Origin: Bacteroidota bacterium | Lineage (GTDB): Bacteria > Bacteroidota > Bacteroidia > Cytophagales > Cyclobacteriaceae | Direction of reading: 5' to 3' | DNA length: 64,000 nucleotides | Assembly: GCA_018266395.1 (NCBI GenBank) | Contig: JAFEAM010000026.1 | Span: 1-64,000 of the forward strand | Part shown: positions 1-6,788 of the stretch, piece after piece | Layout of the letters: each line of letters begins with the position of its first letter | How positions within the stretch are numbered: the first letter of the stretch is position 1 | The notes under the pieces: generated by a model | What the model saw: the letters and a program-made list of their open reading frames with translations, nothing else | Told to the model about the DNA's origin: nothing | Databases searched by the model: none | Translations under genes and position numbers: made by a program

Positions 1-4
1 GCTT

Positions 5-182
5 GCCGCTAACGTGAGTGCATGAGCCGTAGCGGGGTTTGGGAGGACTTGGCAATAGAGCGAAGCGGAATGTCAAGGCCGACCTGCTGCGACTTTGTCC
101 CACATGATAAATTTAAATAATGAAACCGAAACCGCAACCCAACACTGAACCCCCGCTATGGATCATGCACATTGTTGGCGGC
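5..182 (-). repeat. attC-like cassette recombination site, copy 1
   Basis: An imperfect palindrome of about 178 bp bounded by GCCGCTAAC (AAC at 11-13) and GTTGGCGGC (GTT at 174-176). The arms pair through a ~19-nt stem (TGCATGAGCC then TAGCGGGG), with two mismatches in this copy. Between the AAC/GTT boxes and the stem are unpaired spacers of 5 nt on one arm and 4 nt on the other. The central ~110 bp forms the loop and holds a smaller stem, CTTGGCA against TGTCAAG. Near-identical copies lie at 667-844 and 1306-1484. The stop codon of the gene at 163-657 lies inside the right arm. The array probably continues left of the window, which cannot be seen. Confidence 0.75.
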
Positions 183-657
183 AGTTAATGTTCCCCAATT
201 TGAATTCATTGACAAAGTCCCTTTCCATTTTCTTTTTTTGAAAGTTGACTATTAAAATCGGACTGAACATTAAAAGTCCAAATGCGTTGAAAATTATTCT
301 CTCCACTGTCGGAAAAAATGTCGGGTTTTTCAGAATTGCCCAGTTGATTATCACAAGTGCTATGATCGGAAAAACTCTAAGCCAAATGTGTCCGAACCAA
401 ATTGGTTTGATTTTGTAATTTAATTCAGTTCCGTCTGCTGTTGAATTGTAAGTCCCCTCTATTATATAAGGTGTCGGCAATAAAGATGTGTTTTTAGTGA
501 GTTCAAAAGTCGTTGAGTCAAACTCCCCGAGGAATGGTTTTGAAGAGTTATTTATCGCTGTCACATAAAACGGTGTCCCCATTATTTTGGGGTCGCCTGT
601 CACAGTTAGTTCTCTTAGTCGAGCTTCAATATTGTCAATTGTCAACTGAGTCTTCAT
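163..657 (-). CDS. Cassette gene: hypothetical two-helix membrane protein
   Basis: A 164-residue protein of no family I recognise. Residues 1-85 are soluble and polar. Two hydrophobic segments follow, at about 90-108 (FPIIALVIINWAIL) and 120-138 (IFNAFGLLMFSPILIV), then a basic, charged tail. There is no signal peptide, so the N-terminal part is probably cytosolic or periplasmic and anchored by a helical hairpin. The last residues, CRQQCA, and the stop are encoded by the neighbouring palindrome. The start at 657 lies only about ten bases from the upstream palindrome, so the cassette is almost entirely coding. AT content is visibly higher than in the flanking chromosome, which fits mobile cargo. 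Function unknown. Confidence 0.6.
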   Translation of the reverse strand: MKTQLTIDNIEARLRELTVTGDPKIMGTPFYVTAINNSSKPFLGEFDSTTFELTKNTSLLPTPYIIEGTYNSTADGTELNYKIKPIWFGHIWLRVFPIIALVIINWAILKNPTFFPTVERIIFNAFGLLMFSPILIVNFQKKKMERDFVNEFKLGNINCRQQCA

Positions 658-666
658 ACATTAATT

Positions 667-844
667 GCCGCCAACGTGAGTGCATGAGCCGTAGCGGGGT
701 TTAGGAGGACTTGGCAATGGAGCGAAGCGGAATGCCAAGGCCGACCTGCTGCGACTTGTCCCACGTGATAAATTTAAATAGTGAAACCGAAACTACAACG
801 CTACACCGAACCCCCGCTATGGCTCATGCACATTGTTGGCTGCC
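667..844 (-). repeat. attC-like cassette recombination site, copy 2
   Basis: Second copy of the ~178-bp palindrome, with AAC at 673-675 and GTT at 835-837. The internal stem CTTGGCA/TGCCAAG is perfect here. The outermost bases differ between its two ends: GCCGCC on the left, GGCTGCC on the right. The left end therefore pairs with the right end of copy 1 and not with its own right end. That pattern is what arises if crossover occurs at G^TT and the following bases travel with the next cassette. Confidence 0.75.
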
Positions 845-1293
845 GTATTCTTTCTCGTCCTTTTTTTTGTAATCCTAAACTTCAAATACTTAGCTCTAAT
901 TTGCCCGTGTTTTGTGTTTAAATGTCCAAATCCGTTGTTATTTTCTTCGTAGATTCCCTTGGTCGTTACAATAGCGTCATATTTCCAATAGTTGTTGAAA
1001 AGTTTTCTCATTCTCCAGCTAACAAGGAAGCTTTTCCAAGAGTCGTAATAGTCGTCAAGATTTAAATATACGTCACCGTCCAGTCGGCAAGAATCCAAAC
1101 CTCGTGCACTCCAATATTCTTCAACTCCAGAATAAATCAATTTTGTCTTTATTAATTTGTCCCTGTTATTACTCAACTCGCAAAAGTCAACCGTCTTAGC
1201 TTTTTTAAGATTTCCATGTCCCACAGTACGAACGGGTATCAAAGAACACGATGTCAAAATGATGGTCAGTATACTTAAAATAGTTCTTGTCAT
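817..1293 (-). CDS. Cassette gene: hypothetical lipoprotein
   Basis: A 158-residue protein starting at 1293 (MTRTILSILTI). A longer reading frame runs upstream into the palindrome at 1306-1484, but those residues are repeat-derived and I discard them. Residues 1-16 form a short hydrophobic signal ending in a lipobox-like LTSC, so the product is probably a lipoprotein. The mature part is rich in Tyr, Trp, Asp and Lys and has a repeated-looking YDSW/YWKYD pattern but no domain I recognise. The C-terminus AANNVHEP and its stop are encoded by the adjacent palindrome, in a different frame from the other two cassette genes. Cargo of the integron-like array; function unknown. Confidence 0.55.
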   Translation of the reverse strand: MTRTILSILTIILTSCSLIPVRTVGHGNLKKAKTVDFCELSNNRDKLIKTKLIYSGVEEYWSARGLDSCRLDGDVYLNLDDYYDSWKSFLVSWRMRKLFNNYWKYDAIVTTKGIYEENNNGFGHLNTKHGQIRAKYLKFRITKKRTRKNTAANNVHEP

Positions 1294-1305
1294 GTCCCGG
1301 AATAT

Positions 1306-1484
1306 GGCAGCCAACGTGAGTGCATGAGCCGTAGCGGGGTTTAGGAGGACTTGGAAATGGAGCGAAGCGGAATGCCAAGGCCGACCTGCTGCGACTTGTC
1401 CCACGTGATAAATTTAATTAATGAAACCGAAACTATAACGCAACACTGAACCCCCGCTATGGCTCATGCACATTGTTGGCTGCC
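1306..1484 (-). repeat. attC-like cassette recombination site, copy 3
   Basis: Third copy, nearest the recombinase, with AAC at 1313-1315 and GTT at 1475-1477. The left end is GGCAGCC and the right end GGCTGCC. The internal stem has one mismatch (CTTGGAA). The spacing from AAC to GTT is 165 bp, against 165 and 166 bp in copies 2 and 1, so length is conserved while sequence drifts slightly. It follows the cassette gene at 1464-1805 on the reverse strand, the order expected of gene then attC. Confidence 0.75.
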
Positions 1485-1805
1485 GTTGCTTCTTTGTAGT
1501 CCCTCTTTTGCGATGTCGCGAGGTTTCTGTCGTCTCAATTTTATTTTAAGAAATTTTTCGTCCCTAATTTTTATTGTCCGGAAGCGGTGTCCATAAGCAC
1601 CGACAAAAATTGTCCTGTCATTTGTCGTGAGTGTTAACTCAAACTCTCCTTTTTCATTTGTCAACAATTCTTTGTCCGTCCCAAGTTCAGTTACTGTCGC
1701 GCCCGAAATTGGTCCCTTCCTGTCATAAACAACGCCTTTAATTGTCGTCTGTCCAAAGGATATCAAGCTAATCAGTAGTCCAAAAAATAATGTCAGAAAT
1801 TTCAT
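1464..1805 (-). CDS. Cassette gene: exported carboxypeptidase-regulatory-like domain protein
   Basis: A 113-residue protein starting MKFLTLFFGLLISL, a clear Sec signal ending near SFGQ (residue ~19). The mature part begins TTIKGVVYDRKGPISGATV and continues with TNEKGEFELTL, which is the pattern of the carboxypeptidase regulatory-like beta-sandwich found at the N-terminus of many Bacteroidota outer-membrane proteins. Here the domain stands alone. The C-terminus SNGSQQCA is supplied by the adjacent palindrome. It is the first cassette after the recombinase and so the most recently inserted if the array works like an integron. A longer frame starting upstream crosses the half-site at 1830 and is unlikely to be used. 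Confidence 0.65.
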   Translation of the reverse strand: MKFLTLFFGLLISLISFGQTTIKGVVYDRKGPISGATVTELGTDKELLTNEKGEFELTLTTNDRTIFVGAYGHRFRTIKIRDEKFLKIKLRRQKPRDIAKEGLQRSNGSQQCA

Positions 1806-1829
1806 GTTACAAAGTTGTCCCGAAGCAAT

Positions 1830-1906
1830 GGCAGCCAACAACTTTGTATCGGTATTGCTGATATAAACCTTTTGTGGTAATGTACAGCAATCCGCATAAT
1901 TGTCGT
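1830..1906 (-). other. Candidate attI-like primary insertion site
   Basis: GGCAGCCAAC at 1830-1839 is identical to the left end of copy 3 (1306-1315), but after the AAC the sequence departs completely and no palindrome follows. This is the junction expected where the first cassette joins the primary site. Between it and the recombinase stop codon lie ~67 bp containing an inverted repeat, ATTGCTG (1854-1860) and CAGCAAT (1885-1891), a possible recombinase-binding pair. The assignment rests on position and on the shared core. Confidence 0.5.
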
Positions 1907-3052
1907 CTAAAGGTCAATTTCCATATTTTCCAGCGGACTGACAATTCCGGAAAGATTTTTGGTAGAAACGTGAGTGTAGATTTCTGTGGTCTTCGGGGAG
2001 GTGTGCCCCAAGGCTGTCTGTATGTACCGCAAATCAATCCCTGCCTCGAGACTGTGGGTCGCAAAGGAATGTCGTAAGGTGTGCGGCGAAACGGCCTGCC
2101 GGATGCCGGCACGATCTGCACTGTGCTTGACGATGTTTTGCACACTCTTGGCACTGTAAGGTCCACCCCGCTGTCCCTCAAAAAGAAACTCCTCAGGTTT
2201 GTACTCCTTGATGTACCGGTCTATCAGCGCAATGGTCTTTGGCCCGAGAACGGTGTGCCGGTCCTTTTTCCCCTTGCCTTGTTTGACCAACAATAGGTTG
2301 CGCTCTCTTTTCAGGTCGATCAGACGCAAATCAATAAGCTCCGATAGCCGCAGTCCGCAGGAATATAGTGTGGTCAGAATGGTTCTGTGCTTCAAATTCT
2401 CGGTGTTCTGGATCATCGCCTGCACCTCTTCCTTGCTTAACACGGTGGGGAGCTTCTGCTCTTTCCTGGGCCTTTCAATATCGTAAAAGCGCTGAGGCAT
2501 ATTCAACACTTGCTCGTAGTAGAATTTAATAGCGTTGATCGCCTGGTTTTGCAGTGAAGCGGAACGTCCTATCTGGACCAAATGACGCGAGTAGGCGCGG
2601 ATATCCAATTCATCGATTTGGTTCAGCTCCTTTTCAGGGAAGTGATTAATGAACTCGGTGAACTGGGTGATGTAGGTTCTCGCTGTATTCAGACTGTAAC
2701 GCTTTGTCTCCAGCAAAGCGACGTATGCATCGGGACATGCTTTTCTCCCCGGTTTGGCAGGTATCTTCTTCAGCGTGGTCATATCCACAGGATCCGCATC
2801 GGGGCGGATGGGACGATTTCTGAAGAAATACTTTCCTTCCACCCACGCTACACCCCGGAAGGTGTTGAATAGCAATGTCAGGTTTTCACGACTGTTGATG
2901 AGGTGGTGCATGCGGTTCTCTTCCGACCAAGCGATCCCGGGCAGACGGTCTACCAGCGCCTGGATGACCTTGTTGGGATGGAATTGCAGCCCGATGTGGG
3001 CTTCCCCCGATATCATAAGATGACGCAGTGTGACCGGTGGTAAAGTAGTCAT
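1907..3052 (-). CDS. Tyrosine recombinase of the integron-like array
   Basis: A 381-residue site-specific recombinase. The C-terminal half carries the full catalytic set: Arg235 (SCGLRLSE), Lys260 in the beta-hairpin (GKGKKDR), His324 and Arg327 (PHTLRHSFATH), His350 (LGHTS) and the nucleophile Tyr359 (IYTHVS). A SAM-like core-binding domain spans about 105-190. Residues 1-~95 are an N-terminal region longer than in XerC/D or IntI. The tail after the tyrosine (SGIVSPLENM) resembles the IntI tail, but the ~35-residue insertion that marks canonical integron integrases between the lysine hairpin and the HxxR motif appears absent by eye. The gene reads towards the cassette array, in the same orientation as the cargo, as in integrons with an inverted integrase. 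It probably inserts and excises the cassettes. Confidence 0.85.
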   Translation of the reverse strand: MTTLPPVTLRHLMISGEAHIGLQFHPNKVIQALVDRLPGIAWSEENRMHHLINSRENLTLLFNTFRGVAWVEGKYFFRNRPIRPDADPVDMTTLKKIPAKPGRKACPDAYVALLETKRYSLNTARTYITQFTEFINHFPEKELNQIDELDIRAYSRHLVQIGRSASLQNQAINAIKFYYEQVLNMPQRFYDIERPRKEQKLPTVLSKEEVQAMIQNTENLKHRTILTTLYSCGLRLSELIDLRLIDLKRERNLLLVKQGKGKKDRHTVLGPKTIALIDRYIKEYKPEEFLFEGQRGGPYSAKSVQNIVKHSADRAGIRQAVSPHTLRHSFATHSLEAGIDLRYIQTALGHTSPKTTEIYTHVSTKNLSGIVSPLENMEIDL

Positions 3053-3173
3053 GTTTTCTGGTGGCCAATAATTGTTAATGAGCGCGAGTTGACCAATAGA
3101 TTAGCCGGAGCGAACCCTGAAGTAGCTGGCTAATGATGAGTTAGTATTAGTAACCACTGATAACACTGGATAT

Positions 3174-3602
3174 ATGGAAATCAAACAGGCAAAGTGCCCT
3201 GTCTGCGGGGGCGAGGTTCATGGTCGCACGGATAAACGGTTCTGCAGCGACAAGTGCCGGTCCTTGTCCAACGCCGGCAAACGCAACGATCGCGATGCGG
3301 TATTCAATCAGATGATACTCACTATCCGGAGAAACCGGTCCCTTCTTAGAAAACTGTGCAAAGGAAACCGGGTTATAGTAAGAAGAGAAGTACTGGATGC
3401 CTTGGATTTTGACGCGACTGCATTCACATCCATACACGTCAACAGCAAGAAGCAAACCTACTATTTCAATGGCGAGTATGGCATTCTTCCCATTTTCCGG
3501 GACGGCGCCGCCTGCGCCCTCATTGTCCATCGCGAATCCTTCGCCACCCCATACGACCCCTGGGACGAATCGGCCAATACCTCAATACAAGGTGCCACTT
3601 GA
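3174..3602 (+). CDS. Zinc-ribbon protein of unknown function
   Basis: A 142-residue protein. Residues 8-30 hold two cysteine pairs, CPVCGG and CSDKC, typical of a small treble-clef zinc ribbon like that of the DUF2256/DUF2116 group. The rest (SLSNAGKRNDRDAVFNQMI, then LRKLCKGNRVIVRREVLDALDF) is basic and mixed alpha/beta. It may bind nucleic acid or a protein partner, but nothing identifies a substrate. It is divergent from the recombinase gene and separated by ~120 bp holding the promoters of both; no palindrome of the cassette type flanks it, so I treat it as chromosomal rather than cargo. Confidence 0.65.
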   Translation: MEIKQAKCPVCGGEVHGRTDKRFCSDKCRSLSNAGKRNDRDAVFNQMILTIRRNRSLLRKLCKGNRVIVRREVLDALDFDATAFTSIHVNSKKQTYYFNGEYGILPIFRDGAACALIVHRESFATPYDPWDESANTSIQGAT

Positions 3603-3693
3603 AATTGCGTTAGTCTTGTTGGTTCTTGAAATCAACAAGGTGGAAGTCCATGGATTAGTCGAATCCTTGCATACGCACCGCTGTGCTAGTAAC

Positions 3694-4026
3694 TCAACTC
3701 AACAACTGCTTGATTTCATTTTCAAGATCAGGAAGATTTCTTGTAACGATTCCCCAAAGAATGTCTTCTGATACGGAATCATAACCATGAACGATTCTGT
3801 TTCTGGTATCGACAATCTTTCGGGTGTGGCTAATCTTGATTCCAGGATCAGCCTTGAGGATCCGACTCATTGCCTCTCCAATAATCTCGATGTTTCGTTC
3901 CACCGCCCTCCTGGTCCTTAAGTCCTTTTGAAAGTCCTTGAAGTTTTTTGTTTGGGGTATGAATGAATTAATTTCTGAGATTGCTTGCTCAATGTCCTTT
4001 AGCCACGTCTTGACTTCATTGTCCAT
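3694..4026 (-). CDS. hepT: HepT-like ribonuclease toxin (DUF86)
   Basis: A 110-residue all-alpha protein with the HEPN RNase motif R-x4-H-x-Y seen as RNRIVHGY at about residues 76-83. It is the usual length for HepT. In this family the HEPN dimer cleaves RNA and is silenced by its MntA partner, which adds AMP to the tyrosine of the motif. The partner gene lies immediately upstream and overlaps it by 11 bp, so the two are co-translated with the antitoxin first. Motif and arrangement both support the call. Confidence 0.85.
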   Translation of the reverse strand: MDNEVKTWLKDIEQAISEINSFIPQTKNFKDFQKDLRTRRAVERNIEIIGEAMSRILKADPGIKISHTRKIVDTRNRIVHGYDSVSEDILWGIVTRNLPDLENEIKQLLS

Positions 4027-4318
4027 AGATGAGAACTTTTGACTTGTCGATATTCTCCCTAAGGAATGGGTTCTTGATCGCTCTGTTTTCCAGAAGGTCT
4101 ATTGACCGGTTCAGGATGCGTTCAAGTTCAAATTTCAATTCAAAATAATTGTCGGTATATTCAATGGGGTCATCCGTTACAAAGTCGACCATCAAATCAA
4201 TGTCACTTTCCCTGGTAAATCTCGCTGTGTTAACAGAACCGAATGAATACAGGCTTTTGACTTTGTGATTCCTGCAAAGTCTCTGAATTTGATCTTTGTA
4301 TGTCTCAATCAAGCCCAT
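4016..4318 (-). CDS. mntA: MntA-like nucleotidyltransferase antitoxin
   Basis: A 100-residue minimal nucleotidyltransferase. The signature GS-x10-DxD is present as GSVNTARFTRESDID, followed by LMVDF and a helix-rich tail. Known MntA proteins use ATP to AMPylate HepT and so neutralise it. I place the start at 4318 (MGLIETYKDQ): the open frame continues upstream to 4567, but that stretch has no similarity to the family and runs through low-complexity intergenic repeats. It overlaps the toxin gene by 11 bp. Confidence 0.82.
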   Translation of the reverse strand: MGLIETYKDQIQRLCRNHKVKSLYSFGSVNTARFTRESDIDLMVDFVTDDPIEYTDNYFELKFELERILNRSIDLLENRAIKNPFLRENIDKSKVLIYGQ

Positions 4319-4505
4319 ACGCAAAATTAAGGATTTTCCGTGTCCCGATTCTTTGATCGCTGGCAATGGCGCGAGGAAAACAGTACGGTGAAGTCTGGTT
4401 TTCGCCTGGAGAACGACAATGCCGGGGTCTTCCAGGTAGCGGGTCCTTAATCGTCCCTGCCGGAGCTGATAACTATTTAGTAGTAGTGTCCAACCGTTTA
4501 CAAGG

Positions 4506-4549
4506 TTCCTGTAAGTCCACATAAGGTTCACATAAGGTATTTGTAAGGA
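4506..4549. repeat. Four tandem 11-bp units (CACATAAGGT type)
   Basis: Consecutive units TTCCTGTAAGT, CCACATAAGGT, TCACATAAGGT and ATTTGTAAGGA keep an exact 11-bp period, about one helical turn. They lie ~190 bp upstream of the MntA/HepT pair. A related set with the same period and a TATAAGGT core lies at 28942-28985 beside the second toxin-antitoxin pair. Regular protein-binding sites or simple repeat slippage would both fit. Confidence 0.6.
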
Positions 4550-4824
4550 TGTTTGCCGGATAAACAAGCTTGTTTACCGGATCTGTAAGGATGGTTGAGG
4601 GATGCGAAGCCCCAAAACCTGGGTCTGTTGAGATCTGAAATCTGAAATCCTGAGATTGAATGTAGAATGTTGAACAAGGAATTCTGAATGTCGAAGTGGC
4701 AGCAGACATATGAGGAAATTCCAGGTGAACGTATGGACAAGACTGAAAATCCTACGGATACTTCTGGACATCGACTAAAGTATGTGGCTCGGTTGAGATT
4801 TGAAATCTGACATCTTGAATCATT

Positions 4825-4998
4825 CCCGCAGAGTACCCTCAAGGGAGACCCTGCGACGAAACTATATCTTGCAGCAGTGCAAGGTTGTTGAGCGTCGCCC
4901 TTCTACAATTATGTTGTCCATGACAATTCGCCTCGTTTTATAACCAAATTTACCAGGAGTCTTCCCCGCAGAGTCTCCTTCAGGGACTCTGCGACGAA
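4825..4998. repeat. Two REP-like palindromes (CGCAGAGTC...GACTCTGCGACGAA)
   Basis: Elements at 4825-4860 and 4965-4998 share the form CCCGCAGAGT-CYCCTYMAGGGA-SYCTGCGACGAA, a stem of 8-9 bp with a second short stem CCT/AGG inside. Related elements occur at 6843-6978 on the other side of the serine hydrolase gene. They resemble bacterial REP elements. No REP transposase was seen in the window. Confidence 0.6.
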
Positions 4999-5057
4999 TT
5001 AAAATCTTATGTCGTAAAGTAAATCCGAATATAATTCAAACATAGAGAAATTTACAC

Positions 5058-6788
5058 CTACTGATGTTTGCTGAATTTCAGATTTCGTCCGCCCCAATTG
5101 CTTACCTTCATGCCATCAACCTTACCCTTGCTGTCGCGGACGAAGGTGACCTTCTCCATAAACCACATACTGCTATTAAAGATATCCGGGCCCTTGGGTA
5201 TGAGTTTGATGTCATCATGACGCTGGTGCTGCGCGGTCAGTGTGTCGTTTGCAACGATCATGGTGTATGCCGTCTGCAATTCGTCGCTGTAAAATGTTCC
5301 GCCGTAGTCTTGAAGACGTATCGATCCTTTGTCAAATGACGGTTCACTCTGCTCTTCCTTTTTCGGTTCTTGTTTCTTCGGAGGATCGTTCCCCAACTTG
5401 TCTCTAAGAAAACGGTTGGCAATGAGATAGCTGGTACCTCCTGCATTGAAAGAGGCCAGGTTGCTGAACACCGAGATTGAAAGATGTTGGTCCGGAAATC
5501 GCAACAAGAAGGTGCGATAACCTGCATCGCTTCCACTATGGCTGATGGTCTCTAATCCTTTGTATTGTCTGATCCAGTGACCAAACGCGTAATCAATCGT
5601 ATCACCTTTGTTCAACACAAACCGTTGGTTCATCATTTTCATTACGTGTTCATTGCCTACTGTCATCTTGTCAAAGTTGGTCGCCCAAAGTCCCAGGTCA
5701 TCAACTGTGGTAAAGAGGCTGGTGGCGCCGACGTTCGCATAGCTCAGGACGCTTTTCTTGAATCCTTTCGGTGTTACATGATAAGAGTAGGCGCGATTGG
5801 GCACGATCTTTTCGTGGTCATTGTAGAACAGGGTGTGGTCCATGTGAAGCGGCTTGAAAATGTTTTCCATCGTCCAGTCAGGGAATGACTGACCGCTCAC
5901 ACGACTGACGATCTCAGCCATCAATGTAAAGCCGGTATTACAATAGTGGTATTCATCACCAGGATTAAAATTCAGTTCACGCTGGCGGCTCACGACGCGC
6001 ATGATCTGGTTCTGGGTGATCACATCGTCCAGCCGCCAGCCGGCCAGCGCCAATAAGTTCCACTGATCGCGGAGACCGCTTGTGTGATGAACTAGGTGAT
6101 TGATAGTGATCGGCGTTCCGAAGTCGTGCATCTCAGGCAAATACTTCCTGATGTCATCATCCAGCGAAATCTTTCCTTGATCAACAAGCATCGCAATGGC
6201 GAATGAAGTGAATTGTTTAGATACGGAGGCAATGTGGAAAATTGTTTTGCTTGTAATGGGTATGTCATATTGGAGATCTGCATATCCGAAGCCGGAAGTG
6301 TAAACCAACTGACCGTCTTTGACGACAGACACCGCTGCCCCGGGTCGTTTGCCGGTGCCCGCAAGTACTTTCAACAGTTGATCAGTGGCCTGAACAGGAT
6401 CAGCAGGAATGGGGTCGACACTGTTGACCATAATTGTATAATTGCCCGGCTTATCCTCCAATGGAGCAACCACGATCTCGTACTCACCGGCAGTTTTGGT
6501 TTCAAAGTAGAATGGCTCTTCCCCCGTGGCTGGTCCGTCGAAGTGGAGCGTTTCCGGACCTCCCAATATGGTAATGGCCACATCCACAGTTTGCTGGTCT
6601 GCTTTGCCGGCAACAAATGCATTCTTGTCCAATTGAAGCCTGAATGTGTCAGCCTGGTGGACCTTCAACGTCCGCATCTGTAGGATCCCGGTCTTAAGGT
6701 CAGAATTTCCTTCGTCCAACAACGACACCTGCTTGCGAGAGCAGGTCATAGAACACAAGGCAAGAGCAATCGCAACTAAGGTTTTCAT
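5058..6788 (-). CDS. Exported beta-lactamase-fold serine hydrolase (lipoprotein)
   Basis: A 576-residue protein starting at 6788 (MKTLVAIALA), with signal and lipobox SMTC giving a mature Cys near residue 16; two earlier start codons would only lengthen the signal. Residues ~40-125 form a beta-rich domain resembling the pre-peptidase C-terminal type. From ~135 comes a class C beta-lactamase/D-aminopeptidase fold with SVSK (S188-K191), YCN (Y282) and HSG (H417), the three motifs of the active site. The family cleaves D-peptides, esters or peptidoglycan stems; the substrate here is unknown. It sits between two blocks of REP-like palindromes. It is one of three such hydrolases in the window (also 9139-10911 and 31484-32737). 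Confidence 0.85.
   Translation of the reverse strand: MKTLVAIALALCSMTCSRKQVSLLDEGNSDLKTGILQMRTLKVHQADTFRLQLDKNAFVAGKADQQTVDVAITILGGPETLHFDGPATGEEPFYFETKTAGEYEIVVAPLEDKPGNYTIMVNSVDPIPADPVQATDQLLKVLAGTGKRPGAAVSVVKDGQLVYTSGFGYADLQYDIPITSKTIFHIASVSKQFTSFAIAMLVDQGKISLDDDIRKYLPEMHDFGTPITINHLVHHTSGLRDQWNLLALAGWRLDDVITQNQIMRVVSRQRELNFNPGDEYHYCNTGFTLMAEIVSRVSGQSFPDWTMENIFKPLHMDHTLFYNDHEKIVPNRAYSYHVTPKGFKKSVLSYANVGATSLFTTVDDLGLWATNFDKMTVGNEHVMKMMNQRFVLNKGDTIDYAFGHWIRQYKGLETISHSGSDAGYRTFLLRFPDQHLSISVFSNLASFNAGGTSYLIANRFLRDKLGNDPPKKQEPKKEEQSEPSFDKGSIRLQDYGGTFYSDELQTAYTMIVANDTLTAQHQRHDDIKLIPKGPDIFNSSMWFMEKVTFVRDSKGKVDGMKVSNWGGRNLKFSKHQ

Larger units (their letters stand above)
4319..5057. other. 739-bp intergenic stretch with repeats and a possible gene remnant
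   Basis: No intact gene is supported here. It holds a forward-strand frame at 4331-4449 that reads like the end of a protein (FFDRWQWREENSTVKSG, stop at 4447-4449) with no start or body, possibly a remnant. Four 11-bp tandem units lie at 4506-4549. Degenerate TGAAATCTGAAATC-type and TGTAGAATGTTGAA-type words fill 4627-4820, and two GC-rich palindromes lie at 4825-4860 and 4965-4998. Confidence 0.5.

Noticed and set aside
817-1404. Long version of the second cassette gene starting at 1404
   Set aside because: Its first ~37 residues are encoded by the palindrome; the signal peptide begins at 1293.
5-1484. The three palindromes as a CRISPR array
   Set aside because: Repeats are ~178 bp, far longer than CRISPR repeats, spacers are whole genes of differing length and no cas gene is present.
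5-1839. The palindromes as transposon terminal inverted repeats
   Set aside because: No target-site duplications and no DDE transposase are seen, and the three elements all lie in the same orientation at cassette 3' ends.
4319-4567. Upstream extension of the MntA gene
   Set aside because: The added residues do not match the family and cross tandem repeats; the family length fits a start at 4318.
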